DNA of 64,000 nucleotides, from NCBI GenBank assembly GCA_947095585.1, contig OX352761.1:90764833-90828832 (forward strand). Reading direction: 5' to 3'. Origin of the DNA: Nephrocerus scutellatus (taxonomy: Eukaryota > Arthropoda > Insecta > Diptera > Pipunculidae). The notes under the pieces were generated by a model, which searched no databases, was not told where the DNA came from, and worked only from the letters and a program-made list of their open reading frames with translations. A program made the position numbers and the translations under genes. Every line of letters starts with the position of its first letter. Positions within the stretch are counted from its first letter, which is position 1. Below are positions 1 through 12,200 of the stretch, one piece after another.

Positions 1-837
1 CTGCTTCTGACTTTTTATCGTTATTACTAACGGCTGTGTTCTTTGAAAATAGTCAGGTGCATACCATCTATCTTCCAACCCTGGGGGTTCGTGGTTCGTT
101 TGTATTGATTTCTTACTGTATTCCGAATAATCGATGCCGGAATCGGATAAAATGTTTATTTGGGTGTTTTTTTACGAGCGAACACAAAAAATTAACATTC
201 CAATATAATTGAATTTTTAAAATTTATGTGACAAAAAAATTAAGGAATAACAACTTAACGTTTTGTAAAAATATGATAAAAAACATTAATTCTCGGTTTG
301 GCGACTTGGTCTGCACTCTTGGAACATGTTTCAATTTATATTTTCTATTAAATCGTATTTCCTTGAAATAATTCAAACTCATAGTCTGTCTGGTCGGCTT
401 GTTGTTCTTTAATTACATTACTTCTCTCCATCTACGTACATCGTATTTTCCTTCAAAAAATTAAAGAAAATATATAAACTAAGAATAGACACAAATAAAT
501 AACATAAACTGTATTAATGACTAATAACTATCGCTTGCAACAATAATTAAACGCATTATAATAAAAATAAAAATAAAAATGTTGGTAGATACAAATAATA
601 AAATATCTGGATCATGGCTTTTTACGCATAAAGAAATAAGAAAGTATAAGAAACAATAACTGCCTACTCTTACTCCCCTCGTTGTTATAAACAAAAACAT
701 AATGGTCTGTCAGACTTGGCGCTAGTGGTGAAGGGTTGATGCACTTTTTTACTGAATGTCTTCGAAGCTCAACACAAGCCCACGAAAGTCTACCATTAGG
801 CTTATCTTCGGATAAACTAACCAATTCAGGGGTTTCT
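1..837. other. AT-rich stretch without a recognised gene
   Basis: I see no coding sequence that I can support here. Around 555-600 there is a short A-rich tract of AAAAT units, like the tail found at about 1020-1045, so the end of another LINE copy may lie here. Short open frames on the minus strand between 612 and 940 are shadows of the LINE remnant that follows. Confidence 0.5.
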
Positions 838-1045
838 TCTTTAGCCGCACAATAATTATGTGAAGTGAATTGCCCGACTCTGTGTTTCCGCATTTGTATG
901 ATCCGCAGTAACTTAAGACACACGTGCATAGACATCTCATCTTTTCCTCTCCCTAATTTCCTAACGCCAACGCTGTGCTAAGCAGTATAAGCGTACAAAT
1001 ATCTTAAGCGTCTGTACATTATAAAAATAAAAATAAAAATGCTCG
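838..1045 (+). mobile_element. 3' end of a jockey/CR1-group LINE with A-rich tail
   Basis: The plus strand from about 838 matches, base for base with gaps, the 3' end of the better preserved LINE copy at 45290-45450. Shared pieces are the stretch read there as SRTTRMWN, the CATAGACATCTC segment, and the CTAACGCC-ACGCTGTGC segment after the stop. A tail of AAAAT units follows near 1022-1045. No open frame survives. The adjoining sequence from about 1060 is the same LINE family in the opposite orientation, so two copies meet tail to tail. Clade assignment rests on the C-terminal motif style only. Confidence 0.7.
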
Positions 1046-1059
1046 TACATGTGTTGGCA

Positions 1060-2050
1060 CGGTTATGGGATACGGAAGGGTTCGAGAATGGGCGGGATGC
1101 ATCTGAAAATTTCTTTTGAACGCCGCTTATGCTAAAAGAAATAAAACAGTGACAAGCAGGAAACATTCCTACTATGTTCAAGCGATTCGATGGCTTTCCC
1201 GATATTTACGCCACCAATAAGTTTTATCGCGCGGCTCTGAGTTCTGTCTAGTTTGTTGAGTTTCGGAAGCGTTACATTTATTTCTATTGTGGATGAATTG
1301 AATTAATGTGAATGAGGAACGTGCAGTAATCATAAAATCATATGAAAAGCTTAGAGTGCTGTCGTCAGCGAAAGAATGGATTGAATTAGAAGTAGCGAAC
1401 AGGAGATCATTAATGAAAATGAAAAAAGAGTATCGGAGACAAAAAAACAAAGCCTTGGGGAACACCGGCGTTTATGCGGTGAACATTGGATTTGAAACCA
1501 TCCAAAACGACCTGGATTGAACGGTCAGAAAGAAGGCATTTATTTTCGACAAAAGAGCTTGATGCCAGACTCTGCCAAATGCCTTGGAATTATCGAGTGC
1601 AACATCTTGCTTTCACCAAATTTGTGAATTGTCTGGTTTCACTTCTCAGTGAGATAAGCCATCAGGTCACCTGTAAAACGTTGCCTCAGAAAACCGTTCT
1701 GCTGGTCGCTGAGGATTTCACGTGATTCAAGGTATTGCATAAACTTACAATTGATCAGGGTTTCCATGACCTAAATCGTATGGATGTTAGCGCAATGTAT
1801 CGGTACGAGGAAAAAGATGACGGTTCGCTGTTTTTAGGAAGAGGCTGGATAAAGGCTGTTTTCTAGTTCCTTGGGACGACTCCAGAAGAATAAGATAATC
1901 GGAAAAACCTGCGAAGTGGCAATGCCAACGTTGAAGAACACCTGTTCAAAACTAAAGCGGGAGACCATCAGGCGCAGTAGATTAATGCACGATTTTTGAA
2001 AGTATGTGTTGTGAGGAACACAATTTATAAAATAGAATTTTGCCCACACA
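1060..2050 (-). pseudogene. Reverse transcriptase remnant of a jockey/CR1-group LINE
   Basis: Read on the minus strand this keeps pieces of a non-LTR reverse transcriptase: the palm motif IHSFADDSTL around 1340-1400, preceded by FFIFINDLLF. The VSCLSLFY motif follows in frame-shifted form near 1110-1150. Nucleotide pieces near 1481-1700 and 1730-1990 match the sister copy at 16180-16700. The catalytic FADD is intact, but stops and frameshifts break the frame and the 5' half is missing. This copy is also the uninterrupted version of the site where a HINE-like element sits in the sister LINE at 15641-16120. Confidence 0.85.
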
Positions 2051-3414
2051 AAACAAACTCCATGAAATCCTTACTTACACTTTTTTAACACAAATGGTGG
2101 AGTGAATAAGAAAAGCATTTACTGCAAAAATTTTACTTTAAAGTAAAAGTAGGTACAAAAAAAGTAAAAGTAAAAAAAGTGAAAATAATCTTTTACTATT
2201 ACTTGTAAGTAAAGCCTAGAAAATTTAAGTTAAGTTTTCTAGTATTTACTAAATTGACATTTTCATACCTAAATTTATAAAGATTCTAACCTCGAATGTA
2301 CTTAAAAATAATTTTACCATCCAGTTCAATTTGGTTATAATTAATAGAAAATTATCTATTATATTATTAATTAATAATACAATGAATACAATGTTGTAAT
2401 AATGGAAAGATACCTACTCGACGAAAAATGTACGTAAAAAAATATCCAATTTTGCTTAGCAAATCACAACAGCCTGTAACCAAAAAAAAAAAGGAAGAAG
2501 CAGGTCTCAAGATGATAGAAGACTTTTATAAAGAATCTTTAGTTAACCTAACTTTGGATCAATTAAAAAAATAAAAGATAAACATCATGAAAACCGATGT
2601 AAAAAATATGATTAAAAAAGAGAGACAGTAAAAATATTAATCTGAAAAAGTGGGAACAAGAATTTCTTGAACAGTTGGACTATAATTCTAATCCAATATT
2701 TGCACAAACGGAAGGTGATTGCATTATTTCCCTATTTCCCTAACGTGTAACAAATATGATAATATTATTTCTTATTTTAGGAGCTCTTTCAATTGGGATA
2801 ACACCACATGGGAAACAAATTGAACCAGACGAGACTCCAGTTGCACCGAAAAAAAACCAGTAAAGTTTCCAAATCTTAAGGATTCGCGGGAGAGACGGAC
2901 GAAACCCTTCATTAATCGGATGATAAATTAGCGCGCCTAGTTCTTCTTAAACAACTGGATGTTTTAAAACTTCAAAAAGAACATTATAAATTGAACTAAA
3001 GTCAAGTAGTGAGTACCAGGATATGGAACCGCAGTATCTATGTGATTATGATTGTGAAAGAGATCGAGACTGAAATCAGTACACGAATTTGTGATTTTTG
3101 TATTTTTTTGATATGTAAACTAGACGTTTAAAAATTTATAATTCGACTATAGATTAAAAACTTCAAAATGCTTTCTGTGATATATTGCTCTTGTAACTTA
3201 GCAGTCCCATCATTACAATCAGAATTATTAGGTTCCGTTTCAGTATAAATTTCCTCCGAATACCAAACATTTGCATCGTCTAAAAATTTTGCTAAATTTT
3301 GTAACACTCGCATTTCGATAACAATTCGTTCCTTAGAATGCATTTTATTAAAATTTGAAATTTTTTTATACGGAGTCAGAAGCCAGGGATATATTCTGTA
3401 TACGTATGTCGGCA
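2051..3414. other. AT-rich sequence with unidentified coding-like scraps
   Basis: From 2100 to 2230 there is a degenerate low-complexity tract built from AGTAAAAGTA-like units. From about 2430 to 3010 the plus strand gives lysine-rich, interrupted peptides such as KKKEEAGLKMIEDFYKESL. These resemble regulatory or transposase DNA-binding proteins in composition but match nothing I can name. An open frame of 95 codons on the minus strand at 3128-3415 has no recognisable domain. I make no functional call. Confidence 0.35.
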
Positions 3415-3612
3415 AATTCGACTATCAGGATGCCCAGGAGAACTTTTGGGCATTAACAAGACACTAGATAAAGTAAGAAATCATTTCTTCTGGGTCAATT
3501 GACGCAGAGATGTTGAAATTTGGTACCGAACGTGTAAGAAATGTGCTGCTAGAAGAGGACCACAACGAACAACTAGAGGAAAATTGCATCGATACAAGGT
3601 TGCAGCGCAATT
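3415..3612 (+). pseudogene. Gypsy-type integrase zinc-binding fragment
   Basis: A short plus-strand stretch reads as the zinc-binding N-terminal part of an LTR-retrotransposon integrase: GINKTLDKVRNHFFWVN, then a stop, then RRDVEIWYRTCKKCAARRG. The second half holds the CxxC of the HHCC site (CKKCAARRGP). The catalytic core is absent because LOA-type LINE sequence starts just downstream. Nothing of the LTRs is visible nearby. It is a dead scrap of a Ty3/gypsy element. Confidence 0.75.
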
Positions 3613-3639
3613 AATTGAGCAAGTTCCAAAGGAAAACTA

Positions 3640-4612
3640 ACATTACGATCCTTATTCTTCATACTGGAATCTGTATCGGGGACTTGTCCTCTCTAATGGA
3701 TATTCTTGTCACCCATATAGAGTCCACAGGGGATCTAGATGAGGCAGCGTACCAATTGAATATTGTGTTATTCATTTTCTATCACGACAGTTGTGTCCCT
3801 AAAACCATTTTGTGTAAACGTAAGGTTCCCTGGTGGAACGACCATCTAGCTTCACTTAGAAAGAAAGTTAGCAAACGCTTCAACTCTGCAAAACGCACGA
3901 AAGGTTCTGACGAATATAAGTTCACCCATACGGAGTACAACTCTAAACTAAGATGATCCAAACATGCCACATGAAATGCCACGAAAACATTGTTGAAATG
4001 CCAGTAGCACGAATACACAAAGCATTAGTTAAAGATCAGATAAACTGTATAGGTTTATTAAAAAAGGCCGATGGCTTTAGCACGTTCGACCGTGGGGATA
4101 CAATCAGAACACTACTTCAGGTTAATATCCCAGGTTCGTCTACTCATGCACCATACACGTACCTGAACTCATCTGACCAAAGGGTTTGTATTACTAGTAG
4201 GGTAAATAGTTTTTCTGGTAAAATCTTCAAACCAGGTAAATGGGTAGTAGGCTTTTTCAAACCGTTCAAAGCCTACGGCGGTGATGGGATCTTTCCAGCG
4301 CTTCTACAGAAGGCAATCGATCTTATCCCACTGAGTATGATTGCTTTACTTAGATTCAGTTACAACTGGCGGTACATTCCTACTATCTCGAGAAAGGTAA
4401 ATGTGATGTTTATTCCCAAACCAGACAATAGGCTGCCTAAATCATATAGACCCATAAGTCTTACATAATTCGTCCTCAAAACCATAGAGACTCATTGATG
4501 TTCATATTAGATGTCGGTTAGAATTGTCTACCCCTCTGCACTTAAGTCGGTTTGCGTACAGAAAAGGCAAAAGCACAGACGGTACTGAGGTCGAGGTTAT
4601 TGACCTTATTAT
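3640..4612 (+). pseudogene. LOA/R1-group LINE fragment, linker and reverse transcriptase start
   Basis: The plus strand encodes, in shifting frames, the region between endonuclease and reverse transcriptase: VPWWNDHLASLRKKVSKRFN at about 3828, then a stretch reading KALVKDQINCIGLLKKADG. The first reverse transcriptase block follows: GDGIFPALLQKAIDLIP near 4281 and FIPKPDNRLPKSYRPISLT up to 4468. Beyond a stop, a frame-shifted piece reads RFAYRKGKSTDG. PKP-SYRPISLT is the block that starts the fingers domain in LOA, R1 and I elements. The catalytic palm is missing. At least two frameshifts and several stops show that it is inactive. Confidence 0.8.
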
Positions 4613-4739
4613 TATTATCTCTCATCTATCTTATTATTAAAAATCTCTCATTACGGCACCCCATATCAACAACGGAAAACCTGGTTCACGACGAAAAACC
4701 CAGCAACAAAAATGGCTAAGCAAACTTTGTCATAGATCT

Positions 4740-4880
4740 TTTTGTATAGGTATAGGTCAAGCTACGCAGTCGCTAGCTGTTATCCTCTCCAAATATGAAG
4801 CTGACATGGTGTCCTACAAAAATCGGAATATGACATATAGACAGTACATTGGCACCCTTAGTTTACACGAGAACACTAAT
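4740..4880 (+). pseudogene. Short endonuclease fragment of an RTE-type LINE
   Basis: The plus strand reads YRQYIGTLSLHENTN at about 4836-4880. This is nearly identical to FRQYIGTHSIHENTN in the larger minus-strand copy at 34912-35776. In this LINE family the segment lies in the apurinic-type endonuclease just after the conserved GDFNA block. The fragment stops abruptly at the border of the HINE-like element that starts at about 4885, so that element inserted here or the deletion border coincides. Confidence 0.7.
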
Positions 4881-4884
4881 AAAA

Positions 4885-4943
4885 AAATAAAAAAACAACC
4901 CATAAAAGTTAAAAATTTTCTTGTAAATTCTCTAATCGGCGAT

Positions 4944-4974
<31 letters not shown>

Positions 4975-5395
4975 CAGCTCGTTGTGTGGCAAAATCATCC
5001 ACCAAATGACGCAGCGGCAGCGACCTGCGCTGCACACAAAGCACAGAGCTCAGACTTTGCCGTGATCTGATGCGATATAGCGATATTTAAAAATTGTATA
5101 TGGGGGTCCCTAGTTGGCCGATCACTCCAAATTTTTACAAAAAGTGTTTTCCATCGAAGACACACATGTGTACAAAATTTAAAGAAAATCGGATAAAATT
5201 TTGTAAAATATTTGTATGGGAGCCCCCCAAACTCGAGGTCCGAAGGGCCTTAAATTTTAATAAAAAGTATTGTCGCCGGGAATATACATGTGTGCAAAAT
5301 TTCAATAAAATCGGGCTATGGGAAGTGGGTTAAAAATTGATCAGAAAATCTGACCAGCCAGCCACGTGCACGCGAAGTTAAAATAGAGAATTTAA
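4885..5395 (-). mobile_element. HINE-like element, copy 1 (near complete)
   Basis: On the minus strand it begins TTTAAATTCTCTATTTTAAC and ends TAGAGAATTTA, hairpin, GGGTTGTTTTTTT. Inside it has a GGCTGGCTGG-type tract next to the start, the shared body with two ACATGTGT-containing units, and a (GT)n tract before the end. It carries no coding capacity. The subterminal inverted repeats AAATTCTCTA/TAGAGAATTT, the terminal hairpin and the T-run ends match the known build of Helentron-associated elements. The strand is set by taking the hairpin end as 3'. Confidence 0.8.
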
Positions 5396-5399
5396 AAAT

Positions 5400-5705
5400 A
5401 TACAACGAGTTCGCGCATAAAAAGCTAGTAACTGAACGTAAGAATGGTGCATAACGAGCAATGTAACAATCTAATAGATACGGGCACGCGGACAAGAACA
5501 TAAAGAGCTCAGAAGATATGAAAATATGATTTGCTGTATAAAAACGAAAGTATACCTTTCTTATCCTAGAGACCTCTTTGCAGCTCGAAACATTCATTCC
5601 ATTTTCCATTGGTTTGACCGAATTTTTACTTACATGGATAAAGTCTCTCATACCAATAAAAATGATGTTTATGATCGCATCAGAGGCACCCTTCACATTA
5701 CTATC
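5400..5705 (-). pseudogene. Jockey/CR1-group LINE fragment (endonuclease-RT linker)
   Basis: The minus strand reads SDAIINIIFIGMRDFIHVS followed by SSCKEVSRIRK. The plus-strand LINE at 41237-42140 reads ADAITNSIIIGMRKFIPF and LSCKEASRIR in the same order. Both are therefore the linker after the endonuclease in one LINE family. Only about 100 codons remain, and both ends are cut. Confidence 0.7.
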
Positions 5706-5905
5706 ACGGATTACCCTTTTTTTGTGAGTCGGATGTACTTAGTAACGATAATACATTAACGGTGTATTTGTCAGGATGAATGAATGGTAAGGAACAAGTG
5801 CACGGTACAGACGGAATGATTGACAATGCCAGGAATTCTTCCAGGCTTATTTACAACCTGAGTAAGACAGTTCTTCAAAGTCTTTATAAGACGAAATACT
5901 GAACT

Positions 5906-6180
5906 GGCGCCGTGGCTCTAGTGGTTATTTCGTTGGATTTCTGAGCAAAAGGTTCAAAGTTTGAATTCCTGAAAAACACCACAAATATTTTTAACGGCCG
6001 AACCTCTCACGAATGTCTGACAAACGTTCGAGAGCAATTAACTTTCATGCAAAGCTTCTCAATTCGACATTCGATTACTAATTTTAATTTGCGTAAAAAT
6101 ATAATACATACAAACGAATAGTCGCAAGAAGCTAGGCCTTGGAGCACAACGGTCTGTCGCGCTAAATATTATTAGAATTT
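5906..6180 (+). mobile_element. tRNA-derived SINE, copy A (full length)
   Basis: The element starts with a tRNA-like head: an A box TGGCTCTAGTGG at 5913-5924 and a degenerate B box GTTTGAATTCC at 5959-5969. These are internal RNA polymerase III promoter parts. A body of about 130 bases follows, containing the CGAATGTCTGACAA block and GCTTCTCAATTCG. The 3' part has GTCGCAAGAAGCTAGG, ACGGTCTGTCGCGCTAAATA and a short ATT tail. Body and tail recur at 48102-48320, and head and tail recur at 21336-21536, which defines the family. It has no protein; mobilisation would need a LINE partner that I cannot identify. Confidence 0.8.
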
Positions 6181-6189
6181 TTTGCTATA

Positions 6190-9100
6190 GCGTGCGTTAG
6201 ATTAAGGTGCTGAACAAAAAGAACTTTAAATTTTTAAACGCATTAAAAGGATTTAACAGAACAACCGACAAATTAAGCTTTGGTAGCCTTGATGGGTAGA
6301 ACATCTACGTCGTATTGTCACAGAAGAACGTCCGCTAAGAAGACCTTTGCCGTAAGATTTATGAGACTCGACAAGGGAGCATATCAGCCTTTATGCTTAC
6401 ACCAAGGGACCCAGAGCTTAGTGAAGTCAAACTGAAAGAATTCTGCTCGAAATCGATACAAAGAGAAATCAGAACGAAAGTAGAAGAAAGAGATACTGAA
6501 AACCGAAACCATCGTTAAATATTGATATTGCAATTATTATTTTCTTTAGACATAAATAAATGAAATAGTTAATTTTATTATTTTTTTATTTATAATTATT
6601 ATATTGACCTATTTTATTTGAAAAATATTAGAAAATAAAAAAATACATAGAAAAGAAGACTACACACATTTACTTAGTCTCCATATACACATAATATTGC
6701 CATAAATTGAATGCTTAAGCTTTTTTTAATTTTTTTTTTATTTTTCTTACACTGCATTTATTTTAAATCATAAGCATACGTGTATGGGCTCGCATACTTC
6801 TACAACAATAACAATATATCGGGAAACAATATGGTTAACCCTTAACGTTACCAGTAAGAAATGAGAAACAAATGAGAAACAAAAACAAATTATGTTCAAG
6901 ATAAATAATAATTAATCTATATTCACAATATCTTTCCCATGTAGTCGTATCTAATCATTTAAGTACAGAAATGTATATTATATATATATATATATATATT
7001 ATTTATTCGTAATATAATATCTTTGGTGGTTTCAATAAATTGTATATTTCAACTATTAAATATAAATGTATATATGTACATGTACATATACTTGCGAATC
7101 TATTATTACTTGTGTGTATGTGTTATGTTGTATGTGTTCTTTGTACCTAAATATATATAATGTTTTCATATGAAAAAAATTCTGGTTTTATCAGTTCTTT
7201 ACTTTGTCTGCATATTGGAGTTTTGCTTTCCTATTATGAGATTTTTCTAACGAATTGGATAGATTTTTTATATTATTTTTTATGGGGATTTGCAAAAAAT
7301 GTTTTTATTATTCTTTGTTTTCTTATTCCTTTTTATTATTATTTAATAATGTGTACTTTTTCAAATACGATGGTTTTTTATTGTTTATTTGAATTTCCAT
7401 GATTATTTAGTATTTCTTCATCAAAGCTTTAAATTTACAGCTAGTTTTTTAACAAGCTGACGACAACTGCTCGTAAGATTGAAATCGATTTTTTTCTTTA
7501 TTTATTATTATTACCAAAATTAAAATTAAAAAGAGATTTTGGCGAAATGAATAAAATTGTGTAGGTTAATGTGCTATTTTGAATAATTTGATAATAAAAA
7601 AGTTTTTATTTCATATTTCGTATTTTTTATCTACTGATTTCTTGATAAACTTCAGATATTTCCATTTCACATTTTACATATTTAATACATTTAACTAATT
7701 ATTGTATAATCGTACGTAATAAAGTTAAGTTTTTATATATTTTTGTATAAATAAATATCTATGTAAGCTTCTGTTAAAAAATTATTTTCATATAGTTTTT
7801 GTTTGTTGGGTTTGAAATCAGTTTTGGTTTTTTATTTTACTTATAGTATTTATGAAAACTACAATATTTCCATTGATTTTGAGTCGCGATTTGTCTTACA
7901 ATTATTACAAATTAAAATCATTTGTCTTTTTGTAGTTTTAGTAATAATGCTATCCTTTTTTGGAGGCTAATTTTGGTTGATTTTGTGATTGATTGTTGAT
8001 GATGATTATCTACTAAATGGTCTAAGTTTAATCCTGTACGTTTTCTTATCATTTTTAATAAAATTCAATTAGTTGTATGATTTTAATAATTTGAATTAGA
8101 AATTACAGTTGTGACTGTCTTAAGATCTTATATTCTGACTGCTGTTGCAACAGTAGATTTGAAAACAATTCCCATAACTGAAAGAAATGTGAGCTTCATT
8201 GTGCTGCAGCTAAATTTATGAACTGAACCACTGCCATAGAATGTGACGCTTAAGTCGCGCATTTCGTTATCTGCAGAGATAAACATAGAAAAAAGGTTAG
8301 TATAAAGGCTTGTAAAATAAAGTTATATATTATTAAATATTTGTAAAGGGTTTCTAGAAGGAGACCAGACAAATAAATTTGTATGCTTTTTCAAATAAAG
8401 TTTATCAAATAGAAAGTGCTATTATTACGTTTAGCTTTTAATAGAATAGTCAATTAAACTTGTTCTAAATGCCGCCAAATATGTTCCCATATATATACAT
8501 ATATATATATATATATAAATATATCCGTTAAGGTCGCAAATACTTAAGGGGATGATTCCTTGGTTAATTCCGTGAAAAAAATCGTATAGGAGGGGGGGTC
8601 TATTTTCACCCCCTGCGGTGTACGTAGCGTTTTAATGCGAAGAGATGTACTTTTGATCTTACATCACTACACACCATGTAACTCTTGAACACTTCTAGCT
8701 ACAAGGTCACTGTTGGCTTTTTTGGAAAATAATTTCGAAAAATGTTCTCAGATGATTTTTTTTGACAAATGTAGTATTAAAGCCTATTCAATTTTCTACA
8801 AATCCATGTAGAAATGTTTATACATTGGGTCAACAGGAGCAGAGCTAAAATTAAAAAATATTAGCGGTTTAAAAGACGAGAACGAAACGAACGAGAGAAC
8901 GAAAAATGCTTAAATGAAAATAGAAACAGACTTTTGGATTTGTATTACGTAGACTGATCAAATCAGCGACATTATCAGACCCGCTGTCTCACATCATAGT
9001 GTTTGTGCATTTGTTGCGAGCTTATATTCAAATTCATGTTTGTTGAAATAAAACAACTTCAACTAACAACTTAAAATCCTTGAAGTCACTACTGTCTACG

Positions 9101-10389
9101 TGCCGATTGACAAACAAACCCTTACACACTCGCGTTCAAGGAAAATGTAATTACAAATCTTTCCCCAGACAGTAAAGCATCGAAAATTCACATTTAATCA
9201 AGCGTTAAAATACACTCGCACACGAACTTATTTTTATTTGAAATCAATGCAAATATTTTTTCCTTGGAATCATCTGATCGCAGCATGGTGGGACAGGATA
9301 TAGTAAAATAACTTCAGATATTTTTGTACGAAACTAAATTCAAAACGTTTAAAACGATCGAGGTTAAACAAATTATTTGAAAATCTTTCCTTTTTGATTT
9401 TATTTAATTGTACAAAAATAATAGTAGATCGCAAATATTTCTGCCAGTTAGTTCAATGTGTGTCGGCGGCATTGCATTGACGCAGTCATCACTATAATTA
9501 TATGTTTAGGTATTTTGCTTATATATATGGCCGTATATGCCATGTTGAGCCACAAACGACTCCATGCTTATAACGAGGGCATGCAGAATTTTCGATGAAA
9601 CTTGAACATGGCTAAACAAATGGATAAATGAGATTTAACATGTTTCATGCGATATTTATTCGATACCGTACTTGTTTAGGTATTTAATTAGCGCACCAAA
9701 GAAAATTAAGCAATTTTTACACTTTGATATTGCCTTAAGCATATTAAACCAAGCATTGTTAACAAAATTAACACTTTTGTCATTACAGAATCTCACAGAG
9801 GTTTTTATATTTTATATATATACATAATTAAGTATTTGAAGACGAAAATTAAAATATATATATTGACTGTAATATTTCGAAAGTTGCAATAATGTCTTAA
9901 CATATAAAACCAATTAAAAACCCAAACGGATATTTAAAAGTACATATAGAAATCTAACAAAGTTATTATTCTTTAAATCTTGTCTAATAATTTTAATCTT
10001 TTCATATTTTCTTTTTGTTATTTTGAATATAGGATTAACACTTATCCAAATGAAAGCAACACAGAACATTTAAATGTTTTATGACATACATATATACTTT
10101 GTAAGAAAGGACTAACCTGACGAGCCATGATTAAGAAAAGATGACAGGTCAATTAGTCCATCTGGAATAGTAAAGGACAGTAAAGGTAAACTACTAATGA
10201 TAAACAGTTTTAAGGGTTGATTTTGTTTATTATGCCTCGTAATGGAAAGATAAAATTGACCGCCTAGATGATGCTATTTATTTGCTATTTTAGTTAAAAC
10301 CTATATATTTATACACAAAGAAAAGGACGGTTTTACCGGTCGCCTTTTTTAGCATAGTTTTAGGCTTTTGTATTCTCTTTGTGTAAGTA
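6190..10389. other. AT-rich stretch of about 4.2 kb with no gene found
   Basis: This is low-complexity AT-rich DNA with TA microsatellites at about 6974-6999 and 8490-8520. Open frames such as the hydrophobic one at 7160-7402 are explained by base composition. A coding-like scrap at about 6280-6520 (for example KEFCSKSIQREIRTKVEER) has no family I can name. Nothing resembling a tRNA, rRNA or splice-bounded conserved exon was seen. Confidence 0.5.
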
Positions 10390-10391
10390 TA

Positions 10392-10971
10392 GGGTTTTTC
10401 AATAAGAGCACCTCAACTCTTTTTTTGAATAAAACACAAACTGTTCGGCTTTTGAACTAACTTTTTTTTTTTACTAACGAATTTGAACATATACATATGA
10501 TACATTTAAGTATGAAACTCGATTTCTTTTGCATGACCATCGCGTGCACGTTTTACGGAGTGAGCCTCATCGCTGAAGATGATTTTTCGGTGAAAATCTG
10601 CATCATTTTCGATTTGCTCTTGAGCCCAATTCACGAATCGGCGTCGCTTCAAATGGTCAAACGGCTTTAGTTGTTGTGTCAGCTTGATCTTATACGGATG
10701 TAGGCCAAGATCTTTACTATACGGTCGATTGTCGAACGGGATGGCTTTTTTAATGGACCGTAAAATGGCCGTAATGCTCTTAAAGTAGCGGCAACAGAAC
10801 GATTATTTTGATAAAAAATTTGCACGATTTGCAATCGCTGTTTACATGTGTAGCGTTCCATCATGAAATGTATACTAATGAAGTTTCCAAATAACATAAG
10901 AACAATAAAAAATCTGGCGTCGTTCGTCGTCCCTATCGGAGAAAAGTTGAAGCGCACCTGTTGAAACACCC
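10392..10971 (-). mobile_element. Internally deleted mariner-like transposon
   Basis: The ends form imperfect inverted repeats of about 28 bases: GGGTTTTTCAA...GCACCTCAACT on the left and GGGTGTTTCAA...GCGCTTCAACT on the right strand. They are flanked by TA (10390-10391 and 10972-10973), the duplication expected for the Tc1/mariner superfamily. On the minus strand a transposase N-terminus is visible at about 10860-10720: ERYTCKQRLQIVQIFYQNNR, then SRSTIDRIVK. The sequence then jumps to GLHPYKIKLTQQLKPFDHLK and KIIFSDEAHS. The part between the DNA-binding domain and the first catalytic aspartate block is deleted, and everything after SDEAH is gone. It is non-autonomous. Confidence 0.9.
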
Positions 10972-11099
10972 TATATAAGTATAAATAAATAATCGTACTT
11001 GTACAGATATTACGGAACACATCAACATAACCATAACCATGGAAAAATATATTTTGTGCCATTGCACGGGGGCCACTTGTCAGAATATAATGTCAAATG

Positions 11100-12200
11100 G
11101 CGTTGATATATATAATCACGTACATAGACTGTTAAGACGAAATTAAGCTCCGAAAAAACCTTCAGTCTTATACCAAGCTATCCAGCAAGCTAAACAACTC
11201 AACATTAACGCAACGCCTATGCCAAAACCACTTCTCTATTCTCCTCCATGGCTCCTTCAACAAAATAGTATATTGCTAACTTTACATACATCAAAGAAGA
11301 AATCAACAAATGCAATTACATATCGTAACAATTTTCTGTCTTCGGTCGAAAGCTACTCGGACTGGAACCTTATCTACACAGATTGTTCAAAAACCAAATC
11401 TTCGACGGCCTTCAGCGTCGTAGACAACAACAACATCACTTTAGGACAAGGATCTTTACCATCCTATGCATCATCTTTCTCAGCGGAAGCTGCACCCATC
11501 CTCATCGCAGAAATAGCTTACAAGAGAAAAAACAAGAACATGATATGTACTGATTCCTTAGCTTCAATTAAAGCCGTTCTTAACGTTAACAATGTTGAGT
11601 CAACAACATCACAATTAAGGGATATTTTGATAAGATCCTTTTATAAAGCTACTATGGGTGCCTAGTCATGTGGGCATTTATTAAGGTAACACAGCCGCGG
11701 ATACAGCGTCAAAAATTGCAACCATTTCCCCATTAATCACAACAAACTGTCAAAACAAGAAAGACCTACGGAATGCAGTCGATTCAGTACTTCTCGCTTG
11801 CAACAAACTAGACTTGACTAACTATACCCACACACATAAACTCCTTAACCTCAACCAAACACAGCCCATCTACCCAGTGTCTAGCTCTATGAAAAACACT
11901 ATTGCTTACACTAGATTTCGATTGGGACACACCAACACCTGTTCACCAAAGACACTCCACCATATTGTACTTGCTGCTCCTCCAATCGAATGACAATACG
12001 CCACTTAATCTATGAATTCCAAGAAGTCGAGTCAATCCGGAATAATTTCAATCTTCCACCGCTGGAAACCCTCCTTCAAAACCCATTATTTAATTAATGC
12101 TAAAGCTGGAAGCCATGTCGCTCGTGCTAGCTTAATTGTTCCCTTTAAATTTGTAATTATATTACTTTTTTAATAATAAGTAATAATAAAATATAATGTC
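11100..12200 (+). pseudogene. I-clade LINE, 3' part with RNase H and TAA tail
   Basis: Translation of 11219-11665 gives the end of a LINE polyprotein with an RNase H domain: IYTDCSKTKSSTAF (first catalytic Asp), FSAEAAPILIAEIA (Glu) and ICTDSLASIKAVL (second Asp). After one frameshift near 11660 the next block reads LWVPSHVGIY. Downstream scraps YTRFRLGHTNTC and LHHIVLA fit the usual C-terminus. The sequence ends near 12165-12195 in TAATAATAAGTAATAATAA. A TAA-repeat tail is a hallmark of I-type elements. It is 5'-truncated, as expected for target-primed insertion. Confidence 0.85.

Noticed and set aside
612..940. Two minus-strand frames of 107 and 63 codons
   Set aside because: They lie antisense to the LINE 3' remnant on the plus strand and share no similarity with a known protein.
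4814..5044. Minus-strand frame with a CVCVCVCV run
   Set aside because: The run is the (CA)n microsatellite of a HINE-like element, as in similar frames at 15386 and 56570.
7160..7402. Open frame of 80 codons with many hydrophobic residues
   Set aside because: It lies in T-rich DNA, where Phe, Leu and Tyr codons arise from composition alone; no start context, domain or splice signal supports it.
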